A stretch of 64,000 nt of DNA from Anaerolineae bacterium (GTDB lineage: Bacteria > Chloroflexota > Anaerolineae > 4572-78 > J111). The translations under genes and the position numbers were made by a program. This document shows, piece by piece, positions 25,212-32,850 of the stretch. A model generated the notes under the pieces. The model was not told the origin of the DNA. It saw only the letters and a list, made by a program, of their open reading frames with translations, and searched no databases. The stretch is from contig JAHDWA010000011.1 of the NCBI GenBank assembly GCA_023382535.1, positions 158,348-222,347 of the forward strand. Direction: 5' to 3'. The stretch's first letter is position 1. Every line of letters starts with the position of its first letter.

Positions 25212-26441
25212 TCACTCCTCCCCCGGCTGCCTGCCTTTGTACTGCGCCCGGGGCCGGATGATGCGATCAAGCTGGTACTGCTCGATGGCGTGGCCAATCC
25301 AGCCAATGGTGCGGCCCAGGGCAAACAGGGTCATGGCTCCGCCCGCCGGCAAAGCCTGAGCCTGAGCCAGGGTCACGAGGCCAAAATCAACGGTTGGATA
25401 CTCGCCGATGAGTTCAAAGGTTTCGGTCACTATTGTTTGCGCCAGCTTCACGGCTGGCCGCTCTGGGTATGCGGCTGCCGTCAGTTCCAGGAGAAGCCGC
25501 CCGCGCGGGTCGCCCTGTGGATATAAGGGGTGGCCAAAGCCCGGTATCGTCTCCCCACGTTTGAGATAGTTAGCCAGAGTGGAACGGACGCCCTCAGGCG
25601 TGCTTGCTTCCCGCCAGAAAAGTTCGACCCGTTCGGTCAGCCGGCCATGTTTGATCCCTTGCAACGCAGCCAGGCCGGCCAGCACCACCTGGTAAGGCGT
25701 TGAGCCGGCCGAGGCCACGCAGCGCGCGGTAAATGAAGAGACGTTCAGCTCGTGGTCGGCGCACAAGATCAAAGCGGCATTGAACAAAACGGCGGCCTGG
25801 GCATCGTGCGGAGTCCAGCCGTGTTGCAGCGTTTGGACAATGTCCAGCCCCTCGGGCGCATCGCCGGCAGCGAGTGTGGTCAGCAAACGCAGGATGCGCG
25901 CTCCCGTCTGAGCGACGGACGCCGGGCGCAAATCATAGGCGGCCAGGTCGTCAACTGCAGCCAGCGGCAGCATCACCTGGAACGCCTCGACCGGACTCAG
26001 GCTGACCAGGAGCGGGCGGACTGCCTGGCCCTCTGGCGGCAGCGCTCCCCAAGCCTGGCTAAACAGGGCTGAACCGGCCGCATCCAGATCCCCGGTCCAG
26101 ATCAGGGCGGCGACCTGCTCCACCGAGCGCTGGGTGGCTAACTCCAGCGCATCATACCCCCGGTAGTACAAACGGTCATTCGCCAGCAGGGTAATGGACG
26201 ACTCCAACACCGGCGCGCCCCAGTGCAGCGCCGTTTCGACCGCCTTGGCCGGGTCTCGCCGCTGCTCCTGCCGATCCCTCAACTTTTGCACATCTTCGGC
26301 CCAGTAACGGCGGGTCCGCTTACTGCCTGCCGTCGCCTCCGAATGGATCAAGCCCCGGCTGACATAGGCGTACAGGGTCGGCAAACTAATCCCCAATTCG
26401 CGGGCCGCTTCCTGGGCGGTCAAATAACGCACCTGACTCAT
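25212..26441 (-). CDS. Citrate synthase-like protein with N-terminal DNA-binding domain
   Basis: 409 residues. Residues 6-50 are a MerR/excisionase-type helix-turn-helix (LTAQEAARELGISLPTLYAY, then a wing ending RRYWAEDV). The rest is citrate synthase: H230 (ADHELNVSSFTAR), H265 (GIKHGR), H304 (GFGHPLY) and D352 (TVDFGL) occupy the catalytic positions, though GPLHGG is replaced by GIKHGR. It condenses acetyl-CoA with oxaloacetate or a related 2-oxoacid, or it may be a metabolite-sensing regulator that keeps the fold. It faces an SDR operon across a shared palindrome (26519-26540), and I infer that it binds there. Confidence 0.82.
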   Translation of the reverse strand: MSQVRYLTAQEAARELGISLPTLYAYVSRGLIHSEATAGSKRTRRYWAEDVQKLRDRQEQRRDPAKAVETALHWGAPVLESSITLLANDRLYYRGYDALELATQRSVEQVAALIWTGDLDAAGSALFSQAWGALPPEGQAVRPLLVSLSPVEAFQVMLPLAAVDDLAAYDLRPASVAQTGARILRLLTTLAAGDAPEGLDIVQTLQHGWTPHDAQAAVLFNAALILCADHELNVSSFTARCVASAGSTPYQVVLAGLAALQGIKHGRLTERVELFWREASTPEGVRSTLANYLKRGETIPGFGHPLYPQGDPRGRLLLELTAAAYPERPAVKLAQTIVTETFELIGEYPTVDFGLVTLAQAQALPAGGAMTLFALGRTIGWIGHAIEQYQLDRIIRPRAQYKGRQPGEE

Positions 26442-26508
26442 TGCCCTACCCTCTCCTCATACGGTAGAGTCAACCTACTGATTTAGCAAAACAAAAGTAT
26501 GTATCTCA

Positions 26509-26537
26509 ATTTTACCATATATTGATTACAAAATCAA
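26509..26537 (-). promoter_or_regulatory. Promoter of the HTH-citrate synthase gene
   Basis: On the minus strand TTGATT (26537-26532), a 17-nt spacer and TAAAAT (26514-26509). The -35 box is inside the right arm of the palindrome at 26519-26540. Confidence 0.65.
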
Positions 26538-26540
26538 TAT
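26519..26540. promoter_or_regulatory. Palindromic operator between divergent promoters
   Basis: ATATTGATT (26519-26527) and AATCAATAT (26532-26540) are exact inverted repeats around ACAA. The palindrome covers the spacer and -35 of the leftward promoter and touches the -35 of the rightward one, so one bound dimer could control both genes. The natural candidate is the DNA-binding domain of the adjacent citrate synthase-like protein. Confidence 0.7.
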
Positions 26541-26568
26541 TGACAATATATTTTTATTCCGTTATAAT
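26540..26568 (+). promoter_or_regulatory. Consensus promoter of the SDR operon
   Basis: TTGACA (26540-26545), exactly 17 nt, TATAAT (26563-26568): a perfect housekeeping promoter. Its first base is the last base of the palindromic operator. Such a strong promoter next to an operator suggests repression as the control mode. Confidence 0.85.
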
Positions 26569-26620
26569 TTCGATCACAGCCTGAAAGCAAAGTCCTTACT
26601 TCTAAGAAAGGTACATATCA

Positions 26621-27367
26621 ATGAACGGGGTAATGATTGTGACGGGCGGCAGCCGGGGCATTGGCGCGGCTACGGCTCTTATTGCCGGAGCGCGCGGCTA
26701 TGCCGTTTGTGTCAATTACCACAAAAACCGTACCGCCGCCGAAACGGTGGTTGAGGCTATCGAACGGGCGGGTGGGCGAGCTGTGGCTGTGGCAGCGGAT
26801 GTCGCCTCAGAGGCCGAGGTTATCCACCTGTTTGAAACGGCAGACCAGGCCTTGGGCCAGGTCACGGCGCTGGTCAACAATGCCGGCATTCTGGAGCCGC
26901 AGATGCGGGTCGAGGAGATGAGCGCCGCGCGTTTGAACCGGATTTTTACGACGAATATTACCGGCTGTTTCCTGTGCGCCCGAGAGGCGATACGGCGGAT
27001 GTCAACCCGGCGCGGCGGCGCTGGGGGAGCCATTGTCAATGTCTCGTCAGGCGCGGCCCGGCTGGGTTCGCCCGGCGAATATGTGGATTACGCCGCTTCT
27101 AAAGGGGCGATTGATACGCTGACCATCGGCCTGGCCCAGGAAGTCGCCGCCGAGGGTATCCGGGTGAACGCGGTTCGGCCCGGCTTCATCTATACCGATA
27201 TTCACGCCAGCGGCGGCGAGCCAAACCGGGTGGACCGGGTCAAGGAATTTGTTCCGATGAAACGGGGAGGCCAGGCGGAGGAAGTGGCCCGGGCCATTTT
27301 GTGGCTGCTCTCGGATGAAGCCTCGTTTTCGACAGGAACTTTCATTGATGTGACCGGGGGCAAGTAG
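26621..27367 (+). CDS. Short-chain dehydrogenase/reductase (FabG-like)
   Basis: 248 residues. Cofactor motif TGGSRGIG (8-15), NNAG (86-89), catalytic S142/S143, Y157 and K161 (YAASK), and the PGF and GQAEEVARAILWLLS stretches of FabG-like SDRs. An NADPH preference is suggested by the Arg in GGSRG. It reduces a 3-oxoacyl or other carbonyl substrate; the true substrate is not shown. First gene of an operon with the methyltransferase (42 nt gap) and a citrate synthase homologue, downstream of a consensus promoter and operator. AAAGG lies ahead of the ATG. Confidence 0.88.
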   Translation: MNGVMIVTGGSRGIGAATALIAGARGYAVCVNYHKNRTAAETVVEAIERAGGRAVAVAADVASEAEVIHLFETADQALGQVTALVNNAGILEPQMRVEEMSAARLNRIFTTNITGCFLCAREAIRRMSTRRGGAGGAIVNVSSGAARLGSPGEYVDYAASKGAIDTLTIGLAQEVAAEGIRVNAVRPGFIYTDIHASGGEPNRVDRVKEFVPMKRGGQAEEVARAILWLLSDEASFSTGTFIDVTGGK

Positions 27368-27409
27368 CTGCCCTCCGGCGGCAATATCGTGAAGGCAAAA
27401 GGAGAACTC

Positions 27410-28117
27410 GTGAAATCAACCGTTGAACAAATTCGCCGGCGTTTTGACGCCGATGTGGAGCGCTTCTCCAACCTGGAAACCGGCCAGTCGGCGACCATAG
27501 ACGCGCCGCTGGTGCTGGAATTGGTGACCCAGGCGGCTGCGGCGGTCAATCCGCGGGCCACGAGCGTGCTGGATATTGGCTGCGGCGCGGGCAACTATAC
27601 CCTCAAACTGCTGCACCTGCTGCCGAACCTGGATGTCACCCTGGTAGATTTGAGCCGGCCTATGCTGGACCGGGCGGTCGAGCGCATCAGGCCGGTCACT
27701 TCGGGTGAAATCAGGGCCGTTCAGACAGACATCCGGGAGTTTGAAGGGGGCGAGAGCCGGTTTGACATCATGATGGCCGCCGCTGTGTTTCACCACCTGC
27801 GCGAAGAGGCCGAGTGGGAAGCCGTCTTTCGCCGCTGTTACCTGGCCCTCAAGCCGGGTGGCTCGCTCTGGATTTCTGACCTGATCGAACACTCGACGGC
27901 GGCTATTCAAGCCTTGATGTGGGCGCGCTACGGCGATTACTTAACCCAATTCAAAGATGAAGCCTACTGCGAGCAGGTCTTTGGCTACGTGGCCCAGGAA
28001 GATACGCCCCGGCCTCTGCTGTTCCAGCTCGACCTGCTGGCCGCGGTCGGCTTCGGCCAGGTCGAAATCCTGCACAAAAATAGTTGCTTTGCTGCCTTTG
28101 GCGGAATCAAAGTGTGA
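27410..28117 (+). CDS. Class I SAM-dependent methyltransferase
   Basis: 235 residues from GTG 27410, chosen for AAGGAG 5 nt upstream. Motif I is VLDIGCGAGN (53-62), the acidic end of strand 2 is TLVDLS, and motif III-IV is FDIMMAAAVFHHL. A small-molecule methyltransferase of unknown substrate. It sits between the SDR and citrate synthase genes of one operon (gaps 42 and 17 nt), so it may act in the same pathway. Confidence 0.85.
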   Translation: MKSTVEQIRRRFDADVERFSNLETGQSATIDAPLVLELVTQAAAAVNPRATSVLDIGCGAGNYTLKLLHLLPNLDVTLVDLSRPMLDRAVERIRPVTSGEIRAVQTDIREFEGGESRFDIMMAAAVFHHLREEAEWEAVFRRCYLALKPGGSLWISDLIEHSTAAIQALMWARYGDYLTQFKDEAYCEQVFGYVAQEDTPRPLLFQLDLLAAVGFGQVEILHKNSCFAAFGGIKV

Positions 28118-28134
28118 AAGGAGTTGGTAGGACG

Positions 28135-29277
28135 ATGGTTGAAACGGGGGTGACAAACAATTTTATAGCGGGCCTTGAGGGTGTTGTCGCGGCCCAAACC
28201 CGGCTGAGCAGCGTGGATGGCCAGGCCGGGGAGTTAATTATTGCCGGTTTTCCGGTCGAAGAATTGGCCGGCCAGGCCACCTTTGAAGAAACGGTTTTCC
28301 TGTTGTGGCACGACGCACTGCCGGCCATGCCCCAACTGGCCGAATTTCGGGCAGCATTAGCGGCCCGGCGAGAGGTGCCGGCGATGACCATGGATGTACT
28401 GCGCGCCGCCGCCAGCCAAAAGATAGCCGTGATTGATGCGCTGCGCATGGCCGCGGGAACGCTCAGCTTGGCGGAGCCGGATGAGCTAGAGTCGCAAGCT
28501 TTGGCCTTGACGGCCGCTTTTCCGACGATAGTTGCGGCGTACTGGCGCTTGCTGAACGGGCAGGAACCGCTCCCTCCCCGGCCCGACCTGGGCCACGCGG
28601 CCAATTACCTGGCCATGCTCTCCGGCCAAACGCCCAGCGCCGAGGAGGTCCGTGGCTTGGAAACTTACCTCAATACGGTCGTGGATCACGGGATGAACGC
28701 CTCGACCTTTACCGCGCGGGTGATTATCTCGACCCAATCGGATTTGGTCTCGGCGGTGGTCGGCGCATTGGGGGCGCTGAAAGGGCCGCTGCATGGCGGC
28801 GCGCCCGGCCCGGCCCTGGATATGGTCTTTGAAATCGGCGACGCGGCCAATGCCGAAGCCTACCTGCGCCAAAAGCTGGAGCAAGGCGAGCGGCTGATGG
28901 GCTTTGGCCACCGCGTCTACAAAGTGCGCGACCCGCGCGCCGAAGTGCTGTCGGCGGCAGCGGCCCGTATGTTCCAGGGCAACGGCCACCAGGCGCTGTA
29001 CCAGTTGTCCCGGCAGGTCGAGCAAACTGCCGTCGCCCTGCTGGCCGAGTACAAACCCGGCCGCAACCTGCAAACGAATGTTGAATTTTACACCGCCCTG
29101 CTGTTACACGGCCTCGGCCTGACCCCAGACCTCTTCACCCCAACTTTTGCTATTGGCCGGGTGGCCGGCTGGCTGGCCCACTGCTTTGAGCAGCAGCGTC
29201 TCAGCCGCCTCATCCGCCCGCAGTCGGTTTATGTGGGTGAAAAGTATCGGAGCTGGGTACCGTTAGAAGCAAGATAA
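28135..29277 (+). CDS. Citrate/methylcitrate synthase homologue, catalytic Asp replaced by Glu
   Basis: 380 residues from ATG 28135 (17 nt after the methyltransferase stop; AAGGAG upstream). Catalytic histidines are in DHGMNAS (H185), GPLHGGAPG (H220) and GFGHRVYK (H259). The usual catalytic Asp of the NVDFY motif is Glu here (NVEFY, E317). The enzyme should condense acetyl- or propionyl-CoA with oxaloacetate, but the change may affect rate or substrate. Third gene of the SDR operon and a distant paralogue of the HTH-citrate synthase at its other end. Confidence 0.85.
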   Translation: MVETGVTNNFIAGLEGVVAAQTRLSSVDGQAGELIIAGFPVEELAGQATFEETVFLLWHDALPAMPQLAEFRAALAARREVPAMTMDVLRAAASQKIAVIDALRMAAGTLSLAEPDELESQALALTAAFPTIVAAYWRLLNGQEPLPPRPDLGHAANYLAMLSGQTPSAEEVRGLETYLNTVVDHGMNASTFTARVIISTQSDLVSAVVGALGALKGPLHGGAPGPALDMVFEIGDAANAEAYLRQKLEQGERLMGFGHRVYKVRDPRAEVLSAAAARMFQGNGHQALYQLSRQVEQTAVALLAEYKPGRNLQTNVEFYTALLLHGLGLTPDLFTPTFAIGRVAGWLAHCFEQQRLSRLIRPQSVYVGEKYRSWVPLEAR

Positions 29278-29279
29278 TG

Positions 29280-29331
29280 CGTGATACGTGATGCGTGAGG
29301 TCTTTTTGCGCATCACGCATTACGTATCACG
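29280..29331 (+). terminator. Long hairpin after the citrate synthase operon, GCGT family
   Basis: A 19-nt arm at 29280-29298 (CGTGATACGTGATGCGTGA) pairs with 29313-29331 with a single mismatch; a 14-nt loop contains CTTTTT. It begins 3 nt after the stop codon and ends one base before the next promoter, so it insulates the two units. Confidence 0.75.
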
Positions 29332-29359
29332 TTGACACCCCTTTCCGGCAGAGTACAAT
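29332..29359 (+). promoter_or_regulatory. Promoter of the radical SAM gene
   Basis: TTGACA (29332-29337), a 16-nt spacer and TACAAT (29354-29359), directly after the preceding hairpin. TTGACACCCCT is shared with the promoter at 21385. Confidence 0.65.
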
Positions 29360-29385
29360 ATCTGTTAGTTAGAAAGAGGTGTTTT

Positions 29386-30513
29386 ATGGCAACGATTACC
29401 CTGCAAGATGCCCTCGATACGGCCACCATTGAGGGCAAATTGTATGAAAAATTGGAAAAGGATAAAATCCGCTGTTTTGCCTGCGGCCATCGCTGTTTGA
29501 TTTTTCCCGGCCAGCGCGGCATATGCCAGGTGCGCTACAATGACGGCGGGACTCTGCGCGTGCCCTACGGCTACGCTGCCGGGGTCCAGAGCGACCCGGT
29601 GGAGAAAAAGCCTTACTTCCACGCCCTGCCGGGCAGCAATGCCTTAACGTTTGGCATGCTTGGTTGTGATTTTCACTGCGGCTACTGCCAGAATTGGGTC
29701 ACCTCCCAGGCCCTCCGCGACAGCGCCGCCGGGGTCATGCCCACCCATTTTTCCCCCACCGACCTTGTCCAGACCGCCAAACGAACCGGCGCGCGGCTGG
29801 TTGTCAGCAGCTACAACGAGCCGCTTATCACCGCCGAGTGGTCCATGGAAATTTTCAAGCAGGCCAAAGCCGCCGGGCTGCTGACCGGCTTTGTCTCCAA
29901 CGGCAACGCCACCCCGGAGGCGCTGGATTACATCAAGCCCTACACCGACTGCTACAAAGTTGACCTGAAATCCATGCAGCAGAAAAATTACCGGGAGTTG
30001 GGCGGGCAGGTCAAGCACGTGCTGTGGACCATCGAGGAGTTGCACAAGCGCGGCTTCTGGCTGGAAGTGCTGACCCTGGTCATCGAGGGCTTCAACGACT
30101 CACAGGAAGAATTATGGGAGGCGGCTCGCTTTATCGCCGGGGTGTCGCCGGATATCCCCTGGCATGTGACGGCATTCCACAAAGATTACAAGATGACCGA
30201 CCCGAACAATACCAGTGCCGCTACGCTCATTCGTGCCGCCGAAATTGGGGCCGAGGCGGGGCTGAACTTCGTCTACGCCGGCAACCGCCCCGGCGAAGTG
30301 GGCAACTGGGAGAATACCTACTGCCCCCACTGCCAAAGCCTGCTGATCGAGCGCTACGGCTATGTCATCCTCGGCTACCACCTGACCGACGCGGGCGCTT
30401 GCCCTAAATGCGGACAGACGGTTCCCGGCCTGTGGCCTAAATCGGCCCAAGAGGTCAATGTGGGGACCCAGGCCGACATTTTCTTCCGGCGGCCCGTGCG
30501 GGTGAGGATATAA
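29386..30513 (+). CDS. AmmeMemoRadiSam-type radical SAM enzyme
   Basis: 375 residues from ATG 29386 (AAAGAGGTG just upstream). The [4Fe-4S]-SAM cluster motif is C94-C98-C101 in GCDFHCGYCQNW. The N-terminus has extra cysteines (C30, C33, C37, C47; CFACGHRC) and the C-terminus a CPHC...CPKC pair, both usual in the AmmeMemoRadiSam system radical SAM family (PflA-like). In many genomes it is found with AMMECR1 and Memo; neither is within this window. The reaction is not established for the family. Confidence 0.9.
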   Translation: MATITLQDALDTATIEGKLYEKLEKDKIRCFACGHRCLIFPGQRGICQVRYNDGGTLRVPYGYAAGVQSDPVEKKPYFHALPGSNALTFGMLGCDFHCGYCQNWVTSQALRDSAAGVMPTHFSPTDLVQTAKRTGARLVVSSYNEPLITAEWSMEIFKQAKAAGLLTGFVSNGNATPEALDYIKPYTDCYKVDLKSMQQKNYRELGGQVKHVLWTIEELHKRGFWLEVLTLVIEGFNDSQEELWEAARFIAGVSPDIPWHVTAFHKDYKMTDPNNTSAATLIRAAEIGAEAGLNFVYAGNRPGEVGNWENTYCPHCQSLLIERYGYVILGYHLTDAGACPKCGQTVPGLWPKSAQEVNVGTQADIFFRRPVRVRI

Positions 30514-30518
30514 GAAAT

Positions 30519-30592
30519 GCCACCAGTCAGGTGGCCTCCTTAATTGTCTGGAAGATTGGAAGGCTGGATCATCCAACCTTCCAGCCTTCCAA
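30519..30592. terminator. Two hairpins between convergent genes
   Basis: GCCACC (30519-30524) pairs with GGTGGC (30530-30535), and TTGGAAGGCTGGA (30556-30568) pairs with TCCAGCCTTCCAA (30580-30592), both perfect. The second belongs to the GGCTGGAAGG family. They separate the radical SAM gene from the convergent rhomboid gene. Confidence 0.7.
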
Positions 30593-30623
30593 CCTCATTT
30601 CCAAATTTACTCGTTAAAGATCC

Positions 30624-31304
30624 TTAGGCTGACTCTGTCAAAGGCAGCCGCCCGGCCCGGCCTCGGAACAAGAACCCCACCACCAAGCCAAACAAAAAGC
30701 CGCCGATGTGCGCCCAAAAAGCGATCCCTCCTGTTTGGGCCGTGGGGACGCCCAGGCTGGCCACGCCGTTAAAGAGCTGGGTGACAAACCAGATTCCCAA
30801 GAATATAAGGGCCGTGACGCGGGTCATGCCCATGCCGGCGCGGCTCATCACCATCACCTTGACCCGCGAGCGGGGGAACATGACCACATAAGCGCCCAAG
30901 ATAGCGGCAATGGCCCCGCTGGCCCCGACGCTGGGAATGGTACTGGCCGGGTCTACCAGGATTTGCAGGGCGGCGGCAGCCAAACCGCCGCCAATGTAAA
31001 AGGCGAGGTACATCACTTTGCCCAACACCGCCTCGATGTTATCGCCAAAAACCCACAGAAAGACCATGTTGCCGATGAGGTGCATCCAACCCCCGTGCAG
31101 AAACATGTGAGTAAACAGGGTAATGAGTCCATTGCCCTGCATGATCTGGGCCGGGACTACACCATAGTTACGAATGAAATCTTCCAACTCCGGCTGGCTC
31201 ATCATCGCTTCGAACAAAAAGACGATGACATTGATGACGATGAGGGCAATGGTCAGAACACCTGGCCCGCTGCCCCGAACTTCCGTATCGCCTACTGGAA
31301 ACAT
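30624..31304 (-). CDS. Rhomboid-family intramembrane serine protease
   Basis: 226 residues, six membrane helices. Catalytic Ser129 is in GASGA and His199 in AHIGGF; the HGGWMHLIGNM loop-helix is typical. It cleaves membrane helices; the substrate is unknown. Bacterial rhomboids can process surface or secreted proteins. AAGGGGG lies 5 nt before ATG. Confidence 0.93.
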   Translation of the reverse strand: MFPVGDTEVRGSGPGVLTIALIVINVIVFLFEAMMSQPELEDFIRNYGVVPAQIMQGNGLITLFTHMFLHGGWMHLIGNMVFLWVFGDNIEAVLGKVMYLAFYIGGGLAAAALQILVDPASTIPSVGASGAIAAILGAYVVMFPRSRVKVMVMSRAGMGMTRVTALIFLGIWFVTQLFNGVASLGVPTAQTGGIAFWAHIGGFLFGLVVGFLFRGRAGRLPLTESA

Positions 31305-31700
31305 AGAAACCCCCTTAATAAAAAAATAGTCACTTTAGGTTACAATAGAGGATAACTAACTTGTATCCGTATTGTATGGTTGGCCGCCCGGACGGGCTAG
31401 ACCAAACTGAGGGATTTTTGGGAGAAAAAAGAGCTATTTTTTGATAGCTCTGGTGGAATTCTATAACTTGCTCTTCCTACCCGATTGAGCAATTTGCCGC
31501 GCTGGTCTATTTATCCAGGAGGGTGATAGTCGAAAACGCCGGGGGCAATAATAAGGAGAAATCACTATCCCCAAGACCACTGAAGGGATTTATCGTAACC
31601 AAAATTGAACTCGGAATGCCGAGGAAAAATAAGTAAACTCTATGCACTCTGAGGCTCTACGGCGCAGCCCGGGTTGATTGTAGTAAGGTAGCAACTCGGG
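31305..31700. other. 396-bp gap with gene relic and hairpin
   Basis: No intact gene. AGAGCTAT (about 31431) and ATAGCTCT form a perfect 8-bp hairpin around TTTTTG. A GCCCGGACGGGC mini-hairpin is near 31387. A decayed antitoxin-like reading frame is at 31567-31636. GTAAGGTAGCAA near 31683 belongs to the GGTAGCA repeat family. Confidence 0.55.
31567..31636 (+). pseudogene. Relic of an antitoxin-like small gene
   Basis: After AAGGAG (31554-31559), an ATC stands where ATG is expected and reads IPKTTEGIYRNQ. A one-base shift then gives KIELGMPRKNK and a stop. Joined, this resembles the start of short antitoxin-like proteins beginning M-P-K-T-x-E-G-I-Y-R-N-G-K-I-E-L. Start codon loss plus frameshift indicate a dead gene. 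The match is from memory of the family pattern and needs a database search. Confidence 0.35.
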
Positions 31701-32729
31701 TTATTTTAACGAAAGATCGGCCAGACGCTGGGCCACATCCCGAAAATTGGGGGCTTCGGCGTACAGCAGTTCAAACTCCTTCCGGGCCTGGCTCCGCTTG
31801 CCCTGCTCCTGGTAGGAGATAGCCCGCCAATAAGCGGCTTCGTGCAGCAGATCGGGGTTGCGGTCTTTCTTTTTGCTCAGCGCTTTGCTGAAGACGCTGA
31901 TGGCGGCATCGTGCAGCCCTTTCTCCTGCATGGCCCGGCCGTAGTAAATAGCGATTTCGGCGGTGACATCGTCCACCGGTTCGATCCCCTGGGCGCGGTC
32001 AATAATCCCCTCCCAGATTTCCCGGCTGGCGTACAACTCGCACAGCGATAAAATCAGCACCGGCTGTTCGGCCAGCTCGACCAACTCCTCCAGCAGAGCG
32101 ATCGCTTCGCGGACGCGCCGGTTGGACTGGTACAGTTCGACCAGCAGCAGGGCCGCGGCCAGGCCATCTACCGGCAGGGCGACCGTCACCCGCGGCGTTA
32201 CATTGATTTCAACCTCCGTCGAGGCCAGGTATTTCTCCATGAGCGGCGTCGGAAACTCGCCGTCGCTCTGGACTACCTTTTCCAGCAGTTCAATCGCCTT
32301 GAATTCGCTGCCGTCCTCTCGCTCGGCCAGGAGGGTAGCGGCCAGAATGGCGGCGCCAGGCTCGTCGGAGGCGGCCGCCAGAAAATGTTCCAGCGCCTCA
32401 TCGGTCTGGCCGGCTTCATAAGTCTCGAGACCCCGGGCTAACTCCTTTTCATGGTGCGGGGCAAAAAAGCCGGGGACCGGTGTCTCCGGGGAGGTTTCTT
32501 CGGCTCTGGCTTTGACCGGCGTGCTTTCACGCTTCGCTCTGCCAGAACTGCTGAGTTTTTTGCGATAGCTCAAGCCGGTACCCGGCAGGCCGGCGGTAAA
32601 AAAAGCGCCGCGTGGCCCGGTGCTAATCCGCAATCCGGGAATACCCGCGCTGATGCCAATTCCGCTTTTGCTAATATTAAGTCGTAGAAATTTCCCTAAA
32701 CCGATGCTTCTTTGAAAACGAAAACCCAT
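31701..32729 (-). CDS. DUF4236 and TPR-repeat protein
   Basis: 342 residues. The N-terminus (MGFRFQRSIGLGKFLRLNIS to about residue 55, with SGIGISAGIPGLRISTGPRG) is a DUF4236 domain, short and of unknown role. After a charged linker, about 95-340 form tetratricopeptide-like helix pairs (EALEHFLAAASDEPG; AAISVFSKALSKKKDRNPD), a protein-binding scaffold. No signal or membrane segment. AAGGGGG precedes the ATG. The next gene on the same strand upstream (YprB-like) is 97 nt away and also has TPR-like repeats. Confidence 0.8.
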   Translation of the reverse strand: MGFRFQRSIGLGKFLRLNISKSGIGISAGIPGLRISTGPRGAFFTAGLPGTGLSYRKKLSSSGRAKRESTPVKARAEETSPETPVPGFFAPHHEKELARGLETYEAGQTDEALEHFLAAASDEPGAAILAATLLAEREDGSEFKAIELLEKVVQSDGEFPTPLMEKYLASTEVEINVTPRVTVALPVDGLAAALLLVELYQSNRRVREAIALLEELVELAEQPVLILSLCELYASREIWEGIIDRAQGIEPVDDVTAEIAIYYGRAMQEKGLHDAAISVFSKALSKKKDRNPDLLHEAAYWRAISYQEQGKRSQARKEFELLYAEAPNFRDVAQRLADLSLK

Positions 32730-32749
32730 AGTTCTATCCCCCTTAAAAT

Positions 32750-32850
32750 AGTAGCCAGTAGCCAGTCGTCAGTAACCAGTAGTCAGTCGTCAGATAATCC
32801 TGTGTGAGCTGTGAGTTTGCTACCTGTTATCTGCTACCTGCTACCTGTTT
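32750..32850. repeat. Iterated CAGTAGCCAGT / GCTACCTG tract
   Basis: Short motifs are repeated with variation: AGTAGCCAGTAGCCAGTCGTCAGT, then CTACCTG three times. The reverse strand reads GGTAGCAGGTAGCAG, seen also near 16160 and 41490. The tract overlaps the last six codons of the YprB-like gene. Confidence 0.65.

Noticed and set aside
32750..32850. Iterated tract as a CRISPR array
   Set aside because: Units are 7-8 nt with no spacers and vary in sequence; no cas genes nearby.
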